Shown here in pieces: positions 20,795-29,421 of a stretch of DNA of 64,000 nt. The translations under genes and the position numbers were made by a program. Source of the DNA: Rhodoferax sp. (GTDB lineage: Bacteria; Pseudomonadota; Gammaproteobacteria; Burkholderiales; Burkholderiaceae_C); contig NZ_JAURYQ010000036.1 in NCBI RefSeq assembly GCF_030653815.1, positions 62,001 through 126,000 of the forward strand, read 5' to 3'. Position 1 is the first letter of the stretch; every line of letters begins with the position of its first letter. Below the pieces are notes generated by a model. It worked only from the letters and a program-made list of their open reading frames with translations, was not told the origin of the DNA and did not search any database.

Positions 20795-21370
20795 CTACCA
20801 GGCGCGCCAAAGCGCCAGCACCAACAAGGTGCAAAAGGCCGCGACCAGATCGTCGAGCATGATGCCCCAGCCCGCCTTGCGCCAGGCGCCGGGGTCGGTG
20901 TGGGGGTCGACCTGGTGGTAGAGCTGATCGGCCCAGGCCACTGGCCCGGGTTTGACGGCATCAAAGAAGCGGAACAAGACAAAGGCTGCCAACTGCTCCC
21001 AAAAGCTGGTCGGGCTCACCAGCCACAGCACCAGCCAGAAAGCGGCAATTTCGTCCCACACGATGCTGCTGGGATCCAGCGTGCGCAGGTGTCTGGCGGT
21101 GACCGTGCAGACCCACCAGCCAGCCAGAATGCTGACGACAATCAGCCAGCCCCATTGCGACTCGGTCAGGCGGTCTTGTAGCAGCACGAACAGCGCCCAG
21201 GCCCAGAGCGTGCCCATGGTGCCGGGGGCCTTGGGACTGAGCCCGGAGCCAAAGCCCAGCGCCATCACATGGGCCGGGTGCGCCATCATGAAACGGCCGG
21301 TCGGCACCACCGGGCCCAGCGGACGGGCCGTGACAGGCGGTATTTCAAGCACAGACTCGGGATCAAGCAT
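20795..21370 (-). CDS. pgpA: Phosphatidylglycerophosphatase A
   Basis: A 191-residue inner-membrane phosphatase: MALGFGSGLSPKAPGTMGTL, IVWDEIAAFWLVLW, FVLFRFFDAVKPGPVAWADQ and GIMLDDLVAAF give the conserved acidic active-site and membrane segments of PgpA. It removes phosphate from phosphatidylglycerol phosphate in phospholipid synthesis. About 25 residues precede the first conserved block, so ATG codons 27 or 28 residues in (MMAHPAH) are possible alternative starts. It follows thiL by 32 bp, a pairing conserved in many proteobacteria. Confidence 0.95.
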   Translation of the reverse strand: MLDPESVLEIPPVTARPLGPVVPTGRFMMAHPAHVMALGFGSGLSPKAPGTMGTLWAWALFVLLQDRLTESQWGWLIVVSILAGWWVCTVTARHLRTLDPSSIVWDEIAAFWLVLWLVSPTSFWEQLAAFVLFRFFDAVKPGPVAWADQLYHQVDPHTDPGAWRKAGWGIMLDDLVAAFCTLLVLALWRAW

Positions 21371-21402
21371 GGTTGGATTATCGAGGCTGCGCTTGATCCG
21401 CT

Positions 21403-22401
21403 TCAGGCAAAGTGATCAAAGGAAGCGTAATGATTGGGTAGCCGCTGGCCCTGTGCGTCGAGCAGCCGCAAGCCCGGGCTGGCGTCAATTTGGCCGACCC
21501 GGTGCACCGGGGTCTGGCTGGCCTGGGCTGCGTGGGCCACGGCATCACGCTGATGGGGTGCGGCGGTAAACAGCAACTCGTAGTCGTCGCCGCCAGCCAG
21601 TGCCAGGGTGCGCCACTGTTCGACCGAGAGAGCGATGTGACCGCCCGCGTCGCCAGCAATCGGTCCGGGGTAACAAGCGATGCATTGCACCAGCGTGTCG
21701 ACCTGCAAAGTCGCGCCCACTTGCGAGCATTCCAGAACATGCCCAAGGTCGCCGATCAGGCCATCGCTGAGGTCAATGGCCGCGCTGGCAATGCCGCGCA
21801 GCGCCATGCCCAGCGCCACACGCGGCGTGGGTCGCTCCAGTCGCGCGCGCGCCGCCAGCAGCCAGGGTTCCGGGAGGGGTAATTTGCCTTGTTGCACGTT
21901 CAGCGCCAGCCGCGCATCGCCCAGTGTGCCGCTGACATAGAGGTCGTCACCAGCACGGGCACCCGTGCGCAGCAGGGCCTGGGAGCGCCCATTGATCACC
22001 GGCACTTCGCCAAACACCGTGATGCAGATGTTGAGCGGCCCGGCGGTGGTGTCGCCGCCAATGAGCTCGCAGTCGTGGGCATCGGCCAGTTCAAACAGGC
22101 CCTGGGCAAAGGCGGCCAACCAGGACGCATTGGCCTCGGGCAGCGCCAGTGCCAGGGTGAACGCCAGTGGTTTGGCACCGCAGGCGGCCAGGTCGCTCAG
22201 GTTGACCGCGAGTGCCTTGTGGCCCAGGCTGTGGGGATTCACATCGGCAAAAAAATGGCGGCCCTGCACCAGCATGTCGCACGAAATCGCCAACTGGGTG
22301 CCGGGCGCGGGCTGCAACAGCGCACAGTCGTCGCCAATACCCAGCGCTGCGTGGTGCACCGGGCGCTTGAAGTAGCGTGAGATCAGATCGAACTCACCCA
22401 T
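21403..22401 (-). CDS. thiL: Thiamine-monophosphate kinase
   Basis: The 332-residue protein starts MGEFDLISRYF. Diagnostic motifs are GIGDDCALL, SCDMLVQGRHFF, ALAVNLSDLAACGAKP, ELIGGDTTAGP, DLYVSGTLGDARLAL, IDLSDGLIGDLGH and AGGDDYELLFT, covering the ATP- and Mg-binding loops of the ThiL/PurM fold. It phosphorylates thiamine monophosphate to the active cofactor. The start overlaps the end of the large membrane-protein gene by 8 bp, which fixes the ATG and implies coupling. pgpA follows 32 bp later. Confidence 0.97.
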   Translation of the reverse strand: MGEFDLISRYFKRPVHHAALGIGDDCALLQPAPGTQLAISCDMLVQGRHFFADVNPHSLGHKALAVNLSDLAACGAKPLAFTLALALPEANASWLAAFAQGLFELADAHDCELIGGDTTAGPLNICITVFGEVPVINGRSQALLRTGARAGDDLYVSGTLGDARLALNVQQGKLPLPEPWLLAARARLERPTPRVALGMALRGIASAAIDLSDGLIGDLGHVLECSQVGATLQVDTLVQCIACYPGPIAGDAGGHIALSVEQWRTLALAGGDDYELLFTAAPHQRDAVAHAAQASQTPVHRVGQIDASPGLRLLDAQGQRLPNHYASFDHFA

Positions 22402-24442
22402 GCTTGTTGTCCTGGGCTTGACTGGCCGCGCTGGCGGGCCAAAAAAAACTGGGCCAGCGGGTGTTAATGCGGTGTCGGATGGCCTGGTAGATGCGGCTGC
22501 GGTCCACCCCACTGACGTTGTGCGCCTTGAGCGCCAGCAGGAACGCCAAATAAAAGCTCACGCCCACGTTGAGCGCAGCGGTGATGGCAATGCCGGCCAC
22601 ACACCACCAGAACGCCCCTTGCTGCAGCAGGTCCGGCCCCAGGCTGGCGGCGGCGGCGGCCAGTTGGCCGGTGGACAGCGTGACGTGGCGCACCTCCAGA
22701 CCGAGACCAAAAAATGCCGCAAAGGCTGGCACCAGGCCCAGCATCAGCCCGAGCGACACATTGGCCGCCAATCCCGAAATATTGTGGCGCATGAAGCTGG
22801 CCCAGCGCTCGGCCCTGGCTGGACCCAGTGCCGTGGTGACCTTGGGGTTGTAACGAATGACCGAATCCAGCCGGTGCAGCACAAACCAGTTTTCGGTCCA
22901 GCCCGCAATGATGCTTGACGCAAACAGCAGCACGCCGGTCAGGGCCGCAAACAAGGCCGTGGGCCCAAGCACGGTCAGGTCTTGCAGGACGTGTTTGGCC
23001 ACGCTGGCATCTATCATGGGCGCGCCAAAAGCAAACCACAAGGCGCTGCTGATCAGCAGCACCGCCGGCGCCACCAGTGCCAGGTTGCCCACGATCGCCG
23101 CCACTTGCGAGCGCACCAGATGCGTCACTTCATCGACAAAACCCTCGATGGCACCCGGTGCTCCCAGCTCCTTGAGCTTGGCCGCCATGGCGGGGGCAGT
23201 CATGGCGGGTTGTTTGGTGGCCACGGTCCAGTGCAACATCTGGATCAGCACAAAACTCAGGGCGTAGTTGAGGCCGGCGTAAAAGCCGCTCCAAAAAGCC
23301 GACAAGCTCATGGACACCACGACAAACTTCATCAGCGTGGTGATGGACATGACGGCGCCACCGCCAGCCGCGTCACGCAGCATCCGCATGTATTCGGCCC
23401 GGTTGCGGGTGATGTAGTGTTCGCCGGTCTCGGAGCTGCGCTCGGCGACCTTGGCTGCCAGCATGGAGGAGTTGGCGGCAAGGAGGGCGCGCAGACTGCG
23501 TCGCTCCAGGCCCATCTTGACCAGGTCCGCCAGCAATTGCACGGTCAATCGTTGTGGCCGCTCTGACAGCAGGCAGTCAAGCAGGGCGCGAATGCGCAGC
23601 ACGCGGCTTCGCATCTGGCGCAATTGAAACACCAGGTTGACCGAAATGCCGTGTGCTTCCAGATGGGTATAGACCGAAGCCGCTGCGTGACGGCAGGCAT
23701 CCAGACGCGCCAGGAACTGATGTAATGCCGCCTGGCGCTCTACGTTGTGCTGTAGCGGGCTGGCCAGAAAGGCTGCTTGCAGGGCATCAAAGTCGGTTGT
23801 CAAGGCGTGAAACGGCGCAGTTTCACGGGCTGGCATGCTCATGCGCAAGCGCAATTCCGGCGAGAAGCCGGTGGTCCGAATCTGGCTGGTGCAAAACGTC
23901 AGCGCTTCCAGCAGCGTGGCCTGCCATGGTGAGATCTCGCGCTGCTGGCTGTTGGTCAGCCAGACACAGTGACCCAGTTCAAGGTTCACGCAGCGGCTTT
24001 TCAGCAAGTCGGCCAGCCTGGCCAAGGTGGCATCGTCCAGCGCCGTGAGCCAACGGGCATCAAAGGCATCGTGAAAGGCGAGTGTAAAAAGCGCCGATGC
24101 GTCCGCTGTTTCGGGCGTTCCGGGCAGGAACTTGAGCCGCAGTCGCTCCAGTAGTTCACTGGCAAAGGCGCTGCGCGACGAAAACCCGTAGTCGGCCAGC
24201 AAGGCCGTGGCATCGACCGTGCCCAGCAGTTTTTGCCACCAGGCTTGCAGTCTGGCGGCCGCCTCCGGGCGTTGTTGCAGGGCATCGAGCAGCAGGTTGA
24301 CGCGCGCCACGGCACGCGGCACCGAGTCACGGCTGCCGCGAATCCAGCCCAGCAGTTCGATCAGCCAGAGGTGGCGGTGTGCGAGATCGGCGTGCGGGTC
24401 GAGGGCGTCCAGCAGTTCGGAAAGATCAGTCCTGGCCACCAT
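22394..24442 (-). CDS. SpecificRecomb/Gcr family large membrane protein (annotated site-specific recombinase)
   Basis: A 682-residue protein of the family usually called 'site-specific recombinase Gcr'. Residues 1 to about 340 are soluble and helix-rich. From about 365 onward there are several long hydrophobic segments (VMSITTLMKFVVVSMSLSAF; LALVAPAVLLISSALWFAFG; LFAALTGVLLFASSIIAGW; SLGLMLGLVPAFAAFFGLGL; ITAALNVGVSFYLAFLLALK). I see no tyrosine- or serine-recombinase catalytic motif, and such topology fits a membrane protein, so the recombinase name is doubtful. The gene is 4 bp after apaG and overlaps thiL, in a housekeeping operon. Confidence 0.88.
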   Translation of the reverse strand: MVARTDLSELLDALDPHADLAHRHLWLIELLGWIRGSRDSVPRAVARVNLLLDALQQRPEAAARLQAWWQKLLGTVDATALLADYGFSSRSAFASELLERLRLKFLPGTPETADASALFTLAFHDAFDARWLTALDDATLARLADLLKSRCVNLELGHCVWLTNSQQREISPWQATLLEALTFCTSQIRTTGFSPELRLRMSMPARETAPFHALTTDFDALQAAFLASPLQHNVERQAALHQFLARLDACRHAAASVYTHLEAHGISVNLVFQLRQMRSRVLRIRALLDCLLSERPQRLTVQLLADLVKMGLERRSLRALLAANSSMLAAKVAERSSETGEHYITRNRAEYMRMLRDAAGGGAVMSITTLMKFVVVSMSLSAFWSGFYAGLNYALSFVLIQMLHWTVATKQPAMTAPAMAAKLKELGAPGAIEGFVDEVTHLVRSQVAAIVGNLALVAPAVLLISSALWFAFGAPMIDASVAKHVLQDLTVLGPTALFAALTGVLLFASSIIAGWTENWFVLHRLDSVIRYNPKVTTALGPARAERWASFMRHNISGLAANVSLGLMLGLVPAFAAFFGLGLEVRHVTLSTGQLAAAAASLGPDLLQQGAFWWCVAGIAITAALNVGVSFYLAFLLALKAHNVSGVDRSRIYQAIRHRINTRWPSFFWPASAASQAQDNKHG

Positions 24443-24446
24443 GAAT

Positions 24447-24848
24447 CTAGTGCAGCGTGCGCGTGCCGCCGTTTTCACTCAGGGCGTCGAGCACAAACAT
24501 GGGCACATCCACGTCGAATTTTTCACCGTCCTCGGCAACGCAAAAGAAACTGCCGTGCATGGTGCCGGTGGGCGTGCGCAGCCGGGTGCCGCTGGTGTAC
24601 TCGAAGGACTCACCAGGTTGCAGCAGCGGCTGGTGCCCCACCACGCCCAGGCCCTTGACCTTTTCGTGGTGGCCCACGGCGTCGTTGACGTTCCAGGTGC
24701 GGGAAATCAATTGCGCCGCAATGCTGCCGGTGTTGCGAATGGTGATGGTGTAGGCGAAAAAATACTGCCCTTGCCCCGGTGCCGATTGATCAGCGAGGTA
24801 GCGCGGTTGGACCTGAACCTGCAATTGGTAAATGGGAGAAGTTGCCAT
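24447..24848 (-). CDS. apaG: ApaG protein (Co2+/Mg2+ efflux-associated family)
   Basis: 133 residues, the usual ApaG length, a single fibronectin-III-like beta fold. The family pattern is clear: PRYLADQSAPGQGQYFFAYT, NTGSIAAQLISRTWNVND, VVGHQPLLQPGESFEYTSG and GTMHGSFFCV, the last containing the conserved Gly-rich loop. The biochemical role is unsettled. The start MATSPIYQ is preceded by a weak site; the 15-residue longer form would overlap moaC. It lies 41 bp after moaC and 4 bp before the membrane-protein gene. Confidence 0.96.
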   Translation of the reverse strand: MATSPIYQLQVQVQPRYLADQSAPGQGQYFFAYTITIRNTGSIAAQLISRTWNVNDAVGHHEKVKGLGVVGHQPLLQPGESFEYTSGTRLRTPTGTMHGSFFCVAEDGEKFDVDVPMFVLDALSENGGTRTLH

Positions 24849-24889
24849 GGTCTGAGAGCTAGGGTTTGATGCCGGCAAGGGACGCGACT

Positions 24890-25402
24890 TCAAGCCTTGT
24901 CATAGTGTGAAGTGGCTGGATTGATGAAGCTGCCAGACTTGCCCCCATGCTTTTCCAGCAGTTTGATGTCGGTCATGGTCATGCCGCGGTCCACCGCCTT
25001 GCACATGTCGTAAATGGTCAACAGGGCGGCCGAGACGGCGGTGAGGGCTTCCATCTCGACGCCGGTGGGTCCCACCGTTTCCACGGTGGCTTTGCAGAGT
25101 ACGCTGCTTGATTCGGCCGGGCCGCCGTGCAGCACCTTGAATTCAATGGCCACGCGGGTCAGCGCCAGCGGGTGGCACAGGGGAATCAGATCACTGGTTT
25201 TCTTGGCGGCCATGATGCCGGCGATGCGGGCAATGCCCAGAACATCGCCTTTTTTGGCGGTGCCCGACTCGATAATGGCCAGCGTGGCTGGCAGCATGTC
25301 AATGCGCCCGCCGGCAACGCCAATGCGGTGGCTGGCGACTTTGGCCGCCACGTCGACCATGTGGGCTTGGCCTTGGTCGTCAAAATGGGTGAGGGTGCTC
25401 AT
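24890..25402 (-). CDS. moaC: Cyclic pyranopterin monophosphate synthase
   Basis: A 170-residue molybdenum cofactor enzyme with the diagnostic motifs [39 protein letters not shown] and HGGKSG. It converts the MoaA product to cyclic pyranopterin monophosphate. The start MSTLTHFD aligns with family members, and an upstream in-frame codon is excluded as family-atypical. It is the first gene of a long minus-strand run and is divergent from the BepA-like protease gene. Molybdopterin made here would be needed by the xanthine dehydrogenase that XdhC matures. Confidence 0.97.
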   Translation of the reverse strand: MSTLTHFDDQGQAHMVDVAAKVASHRIGVAGGRIDMLPATLAIIESGTAKKGDVLGIARIAGIMAAKKTSDLIPLCHPLALTRVAIEFKVLHGGPAESSSVLCKATVETVGPTGVEMEALTAVSAALLTIYDMCKAVDRGMTMTDIKLLEKHGGKSGSFINPATSHYDKA

Positions 25403-25526
25403 GACAAAAATGGGGAGAAGTTGAACCAAAGTAAAGGCCACGGCGCGACCGAACCTTTACACGCAGCTGGCATCATACGGTGATCGTCTGACCTATTCAT
25501 TTGCAGGTGTACAAAATTTATCGCCC

Positions 25527-27137
25527 ATGTTGATTCATCAATTCAAACCAAAAGCACTGTTTGTCCCTGTATTAAAAAAGAAGACCGCTCTCTTTTTTGT
25601 AGCGGTTTGCCTGGTTTTTCCGATTTCCCTGAATGCACAGGGCCCCGTGGCCAATGCGCTACCGTTGCTGGGGGACGGCAGCGACATAAGTGCCAGCGCC
25701 GAGCGCCGGCTGGGCGACCGTATCGTGCGCGAGTTGTACCGCGACCCCGATTTTATTGATGATCCGGTGCTCACCGACTACGTGCAGGGCATCTGGCAAC
25801 CGTTGCTGACCAGCGCCCGGGTGCGCGGCGATCTGACGCCTGAACTCGAAGAACGCTTTGCCTGGCGTATCATTTTGGGGCGCGACCGCAGTGTCAACGC
25901 GTTTGCCTTGCCAGGTGGTTATTTTGGCGTGCATCTGGGCTTGCTGGCAGTGGTGAGCAGTCGTGATGAGTTGGCTTCGGTGCTGGGCCACGAGTTGAGC
26001 CATGTCACCCAGCGCCATATCTCGCGCCTGATTTCCAAAAGCAACCAGCAAACACCCTGGATGATTGGCGCCATGATTCTGGGCGCCCTGGCGGCCAGCA
26101 AAAACCCTGATGCGGGCAATGCCCTGATTGTTGGGGGGCAAGCCTTGTCAGCGCAAGGCCAGCTGAATTTTTCCCGCGACATGGAACGCGAAGCCGACCG
26201 CATTGGTTTTGGCGTGATGACCCAGGCCGGCTTTGAGGCGCAGGGTTTTGTCGGCATGTTCGACAAACTGCAGCAGGCCTCCCGGCTCAATGACAGCGGC
26301 GCCTACCCTTACCTGCGCAGCCATCCGCTGACCACCGAGCGCATCGCCGACATGCAGTCGCGACTGCCGCTGGGCGCACCGCATGCGGTCGAGGTCACGC
26401 CCGGCATGACCCACGCCATGCTGACGGCGCGCGCGCGGGTGCTGTCCAACCCCGGTTCCGACGCACTGCGCGGCTGGCTGGCGCAGGCCGATGACGCGGG
26501 GCTGGCGCGGCAGGCGCCAGCGCAGCAGGCGGGTGTCTTCTACGGTGCCGCCATGGCCGCCATGCGCATGCGTGACGCGGTGCAGGCGCGCAAGCAGTTG
26601 GCGCGGCTGCAAAAAGTGGTCCTTGATGACGTCGAGGCGATGCGCCAGGCGCGCTGGCTGGGGCTGGAAATTGAACTGGCAGCAAGCGATCGGTCACTTC
26701 CCAGGCTGCTGGCCCTGGGGGCTGAGGCGGGGCCCGAACCTGGCCTACCGGTGATGGCCGCTACATCGCGCCGCCCGGAGCTGCTGCTGCAGGCCCAGCT
26801 GGCCGTTCAGGGTGGACAGGCGCAGGGGATGGATCAGGCGGCGCAAGCCCTGCAAAGCTGGCTGGTCAGGCAACCGCAGGATGCCTTGGCATGGCAGTGG
26901 CTGGCCAGCCTTTACGCCCAGCAAAACCAGGGTCTGCGCGCGCTGCGGGCCGAGGCTGAAGTGCGGGTCGCGCAGCTCGACTATGCGGGGGCGTTGGACC
27001 GCCTGAAAGCCGCGCAGGATCGGCCGCGGGCGCCGGGCGCCGTGAACGCATCAGCCGACCACATCGATGCGTCGATCATCGACACCCGTCGCCGGCAGAT
27101 CGAGCTCTTGCTGAAAGAGCAGGCGCAGGAACCCTGA
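25527..27137 (+). CDS. bepA: M48 family metalloprotease with TPR tail, BepA/YfgC-like
   Basis: A 536-residue exported protease. An N-terminal signal peptide ends near SLNAQ (about 38). The zinc motif is HELSH at 155-159, and the third ligand Glu is in EREAD at 220-224. The C-terminal half (about 300-536) is rich in Ala and Leu with TPR-like helices (QALQSWLVRQPQDALAWQWL; QNQGLRALRAEAEVRVAQLD). BepA relatives assist and degrade stalled LptD and BAM-dependent outer membrane proteins in the periplasm. A positively charged stretch (VLKKK) lies before the hydrophobic core. It is divergent from moaC and converges on the holin-like gene with a 4-bp gap. Confidence 0.93.
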   Translation: MLIHQFKPKALFVPVLKKKTALFFVAVCLVFPISLNAQGPVANALPLLGDGSDISASAERRLGDRIVRELYRDPDFIDDPVLTDYVQGIWQPLLTSARVRGDLTPELEERFAWRIILGRDRSVNAFALPGGYFGVHLGLLAVVSSRDELASVLGHELSHVTQRHISRLISKSNQQTPWMIGAMILGALAASKNPDAGNALIVGGQALSAQGQLNFSRDMEREADRIGFGVMTQAGFEAQGFVGMFDKLQQASRLNDSGAYPYLRSHPLTTERIADMQSRLPLGAPHAVEVTPGMTHAMLTARARVLSNPGSDALRGWLAQADDAGLARQAPAQQAGVFYGAAMAAMRMRDAVQARKQLARLQKVVLDDVEAMRQARWLGLEIELAASDRSLPRLLALGAEAGPEPGLPVMAATSRRPELLLQAQLAVQGGQAQGMDQAAQALQSWLVRQPQDALAWQWLASLYAQQNQGLRALRAEAEVRVAQLDYAGALDRLKAAQDRPRAPGAVNASADHIDASIIDTRRRQIELLLKEQAQEP

Positions 27138-27141
27138 GGAC

Positions 27142-27483
27142 TTATTTGCGGCCGAACGCGGCGTCAATGAGCAGACCCAGGGCCGAGTAGATCAGCGATC
27201 CCCACAGCGCGGCGTAGAAGTCGCGCACATGAAAGCCTTCCAGGATGCCCGCGGCTGACCAGAACATCAGGGCGTTGATGACAAACAAGAACAGTCCCAG
27301 CGTGACCACGGTCACCGGCAGCGTCAGCACCACCAGCACCGGGCGCAGCACCATGTTGAAGAGCCCGATGACCAAGGCGGCAATGAGCGCGGCACCCAGG
27401 CTGCTGACCACAACACCGCTGTAAAGATAGGCCACACAGAGCAGGGCGGCGGCACTGAGCAGCCATTTGAGTAGAAGTTTCAT
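27142..27483 (-). CDS. Phage holin family 4 / YvlD-like small membrane protein
   Basis: A 113-residue protein with four predicted transmembrane helices (LLLKWLLSAAALLCVAYLYS; LGAALIAALVIGLFNMVL; VLVVLTLPVTVVTLGLFLFV; LWGSLIYSALGLLID). It contains the NALMFW/LRPVL type motifs of the holin_4_2/YvlD group. Despite the family name there is no phage context; chromosomal members are ordinary membrane proteins of unknown function. ATG at 27483 is preferred over a GTG two codons upstream. Confidence 0.88.
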   Translation of the reverse strand: MKLLLKWLLSAAALLCVAYLYSGVVVSSLGAALIAALVIGLFNMVLRPVLVVLTLPVTVVTLGLFLFVINALMFWSAAGILEGFHVRDFYAALWGSLIYSALGLLIDAAFGRK

Positions 27484-27542
27484 GGGCACAAGCTTAGCAC
27501 TTTGCCGGATTTGTTGAACCGGGGCGCTATGATCCGCTCCCC

Positions 27543-27959
27543 ATGACAGGTATCCACATCACCGACATTGAAGCGGCCATCAACTTCTGGCGCACCAGAT
27601 CGCCCAGCGTGGAAGGTGCCACACTGGCGCCACCGACACGTGCTTTGGCTGAGGTCTATGCCGTGATGGCGGTTGAGCGCCGCCACGAGGTGGATGAAGC
27701 GGCCCTGCCTGAGGCGGCCTGGCAAGCCTGGCTGAGTTGGTACAGGAGCACGCCCGACACCCCCTGCATCGCGATTTGCTCGACCAGTCAGGGCGATGAA
27801 ATTTGCAAGGGCTGTGGCCGCACCTTTGCCGAGGTGCAGTACTGGACCGAGATGCAGCCGGTGCAAAAACGCGCCATCTGGCGGCGCATCACGCAGGAAG
27901 GCACGTCATGGCGATTCAATAAATACGCCGAGCGGGCCGCTGAAAAAAAAGCGTTTTAG
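27543..27959 (+). CDS. DUF3717-DUF1289 fusion protein
   Basis: 138 residues in two parts. Residues 1-70 ([35 protein letters not shown]) fit DUF3717, a small family I recall mainly from Burkholderiales. Residues about 70-138 hold a DUF1289 zinc-ribbon-like motif, [20 protein letters not shown], followed by [16 protein letters not shown]. The four cysteines suggest metal binding. Function is unknown for both parts; their fusion suggests a joint role. It is divergent from the holin-like gene and its stop overlaps the stop of the convergent reductase gene by 4 bp. Confidence 0.8.
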   Translation: MTGIHITDIEAAINFWRTRSPSVEGATLAPPTRALAEVYAVMAVERRHEVDEAALPEAAWQAWLSWYRSTPDTPCIAICSTSQGDEICKGCGRTFAEVQYWTEMQPVQKRAIWRRITQEGTSWRFNKYAERAAEKKAF

Positions 27960-28702
27960 AGAGAAATACCACCCGAGACTTCGATCACTTCGCCATTGAT
28001 GTAGCTGGCCTCGTCGCTGGCCAAAAATGCGTAGACGTTGGCGATTTCCTCGGGTTTGCCCAGGCGGCGCAAGGCCACTTTGGCACCGAGGTCCTGCAGC
28101 ACTTTTTCAGGCATGGCGGCCACCATCGGGGTGGTGATGAAGCCGGGGGCGACGGCGTTGGTGCGCACACCCTTGGGGCCGAGCTCGCGGCTCCAGGTCT
28201 TGGTGAAGCCGATCACACCGAACTTGGTGGCGGCGTAATTGGTCTGACCAAAGTTGCCATACAGGCCAACCACCGAACTCGCGTTCAGAATCACGCCACT
28301 GCCCTGGGCCACCATGCCGTCGGCCACCGCTTGCGAGCAGTGGAACACGCCACGCAGGTTGACGTCGATGACCTTGTCAAATTGCTCTGCCGTCATTTTT
28401 TGCAGGCGCGCATCCTGGGTGATGCCGGCGTTGTTGACCAGCACGTCGATGCGGCCGAATTTGGCCTTGACCTGGGCCACCACGTCATCAACCACAGCGC
28501 GCTGGGTCACGTCCATGACAAAACCCTCTGCGGTGGCGCCCAGGGCGCGGCACTGGGCCACGGCCTCGTCAACGCCGGCCTGTTTGACGTCACAAACGAT
28601 GACGATCGCGCCTTCCTGGGCGAATTTGAGCGCGGTGGCCAAACCAATGCCTTGAGCGGCGCCGGTGATGATGGAAACTTTGTTGGAAAGACGTGCAGAC
28701 AT
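27956..28702 (-). CDS. 3-Oxoacyl-ACP reductase-like SDR (FabG family)
   Basis: A 248-residue classical SDR. The cofactor motif is TGAAQGIG (14-21), followed by NNAG, the catalytic Ser in NASSVVG, YAATK (Tyr-x-x-x-Lys) and the C-terminal EVSGGISL. FabG-type enzymes reduce 3-oxoacyl thioesters with NADPH. No fab or pha genes are near, so an accessory FabG acting on other 3-oxoacyl or alcohol substrates is more likely than the housekeeping enzyme. The stop overlaps that of the convergent DUF3717-DUF1289 gene. It lies 74 bp downstream of yaeQ. Confidence 0.93.
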   Translation of the reverse strand: MSARLSNKVSIITGAAQGIGLATALKFAQEGAIVIVCDVKQAGVDEAVAQCRALGATAEGFVMDVTQRAVVDDVVAQVKAKFGRIDVLVNNAGITQDARLQKMTAEQFDKVIDVNLRGVFHCSQAVADGMVAQGSGVILNASSVVGLYGNFGQTNYAATKFGVIGFTKTWSRELGPKGVRTNAVAPGFITTPMVAAMPEKVLQDLGAKVALRRLGKPEEIANVYAFLASDEASYINGEVIEVSGGISL

Positions 28703-28776
28703 GTTGATTTGATAAGTAGTGAAAGAAACAGAAGAATGGTATTCCCCTGAAATTTCACTAACTTGACACCAATCAA

Positions 28777-29337
28777 CTACTTCCAGATTAGCGGCTCAAT
28801 TTCGACATTGTGGGTGCCGTCGCCCAGTGTCAGCATGCCTTCCTGGACGGTGGCCTGCAGCGCCATGCTGCGCTTGGCCATCGGAATCAGCGCCTGCGCT
28901 GCGGCCGTGGGAATACGCCAGACGCGCAGGTTTTTTGGGCGCGTCAGTTTGCTTTGCATGCCGCGCCACCAAATGTCGGCGGCCTGGCTGAAGCAATACA
29001 GCACGACGGCATCGGCCTTGCCGCAGGCTTTCAACAGCGGCTTGTCCTCGGGCTGCCCAACCTCGATCCACAGGCGCGTCTGGCCGGTGAAGTCACGCAG
29101 CCAGACATCGGGCTCGTCAGGGTCGCTCAAGCCGGCGCCAAAAGCCAGTGTGCCGTCGCCAGCACAGACATCCTGCAGCTGGTGCGCCTGCAGGGCCAGC
29201 GCGCACAGCCGCACCATCATGCGTTCGTCGGTTTCGCTGGGGTGGCGCGCCAGCGTCAGCGCGTGGTCGGCGTAATAGCCGTGGTCGATGTCTGCAATTT
29301 GCAGGTTGGCCTTGAAGATGGTGGACTTGATCGCCAT
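28777..29337 (-). CDS. yaeQ: YaeQ family protein
   Basis: A 186-residue protein with the YaeQ pattern from its first residues: [69 protein letters not shown] and LRVWRIP. The fold resembles PD-(D/E)XK nucleases (the E-x-G-Q-P-x-x-K arrangement is visible), but the role is not established. The start is the family start; an upstream codon would place coding inside a repeat. It follows purB on the same strand with the 29349-29418 repeat between them. Confidence 0.94.
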   Translation of the reverse strand: MAIKSTIFKANLQIADIDHGYYADHALTLARHPSETDERMMVRLCALALQAHQLQDVCAGDGTLAFGAGLSDPDEPDVWLRDFTGQTRLWIEVGQPEDKPLLKACGKADAVVLYCFSQAADIWWRGMQSKLTRPKNLRVWRIPTAAAQALIPMAKRSMALQATVQEGMLTLGDGTHNVEIEPLIWK

Positions 29338-29348
29338 CAGACTTGCCG

Positions 29349-29418
29349 CCGGGCCGCCCCAAGGCAAGTCAGCCCCCTTGGGGGGCAGCGAGGACACGAA
29401 GTGCCGAGCGTGGGGGCC
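29349..29418. repeat. GC-rich intergenic repeat of a Comamonadaceae-type family
   Basis: The 84-bp gap between purB and yaeQ is filled by a structured GC-rich sequence with the core CCCCCTTGGGGGGCAGCGAG and the tail GAAGTGCCGAGCGTGGGGGC. It can form nested stems (CTTGCC with GGCAAG; GGGCCGCCCC with GGGGGCC). I recall very similar intergenic sequences from many Comamonadaceae genomes; only one copy is in this window, so the repeat status rests on memory. Confidence 0.6.
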
Positions 29419-29421
29419 ATA

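Noticed and set aside
22394..24442. 'Recombinase' gene as a mobile element or integration site
   Set aside because: It is embedded in a tight housekeeping operon, has no recombinase motifs and no flanking repeats.
27142..27483. Holin-like gene as a sign of prophage
   Set aside because: No other phage gene is present. This holin_4_2/YvlD family is widespread on bacterial chromosomes.
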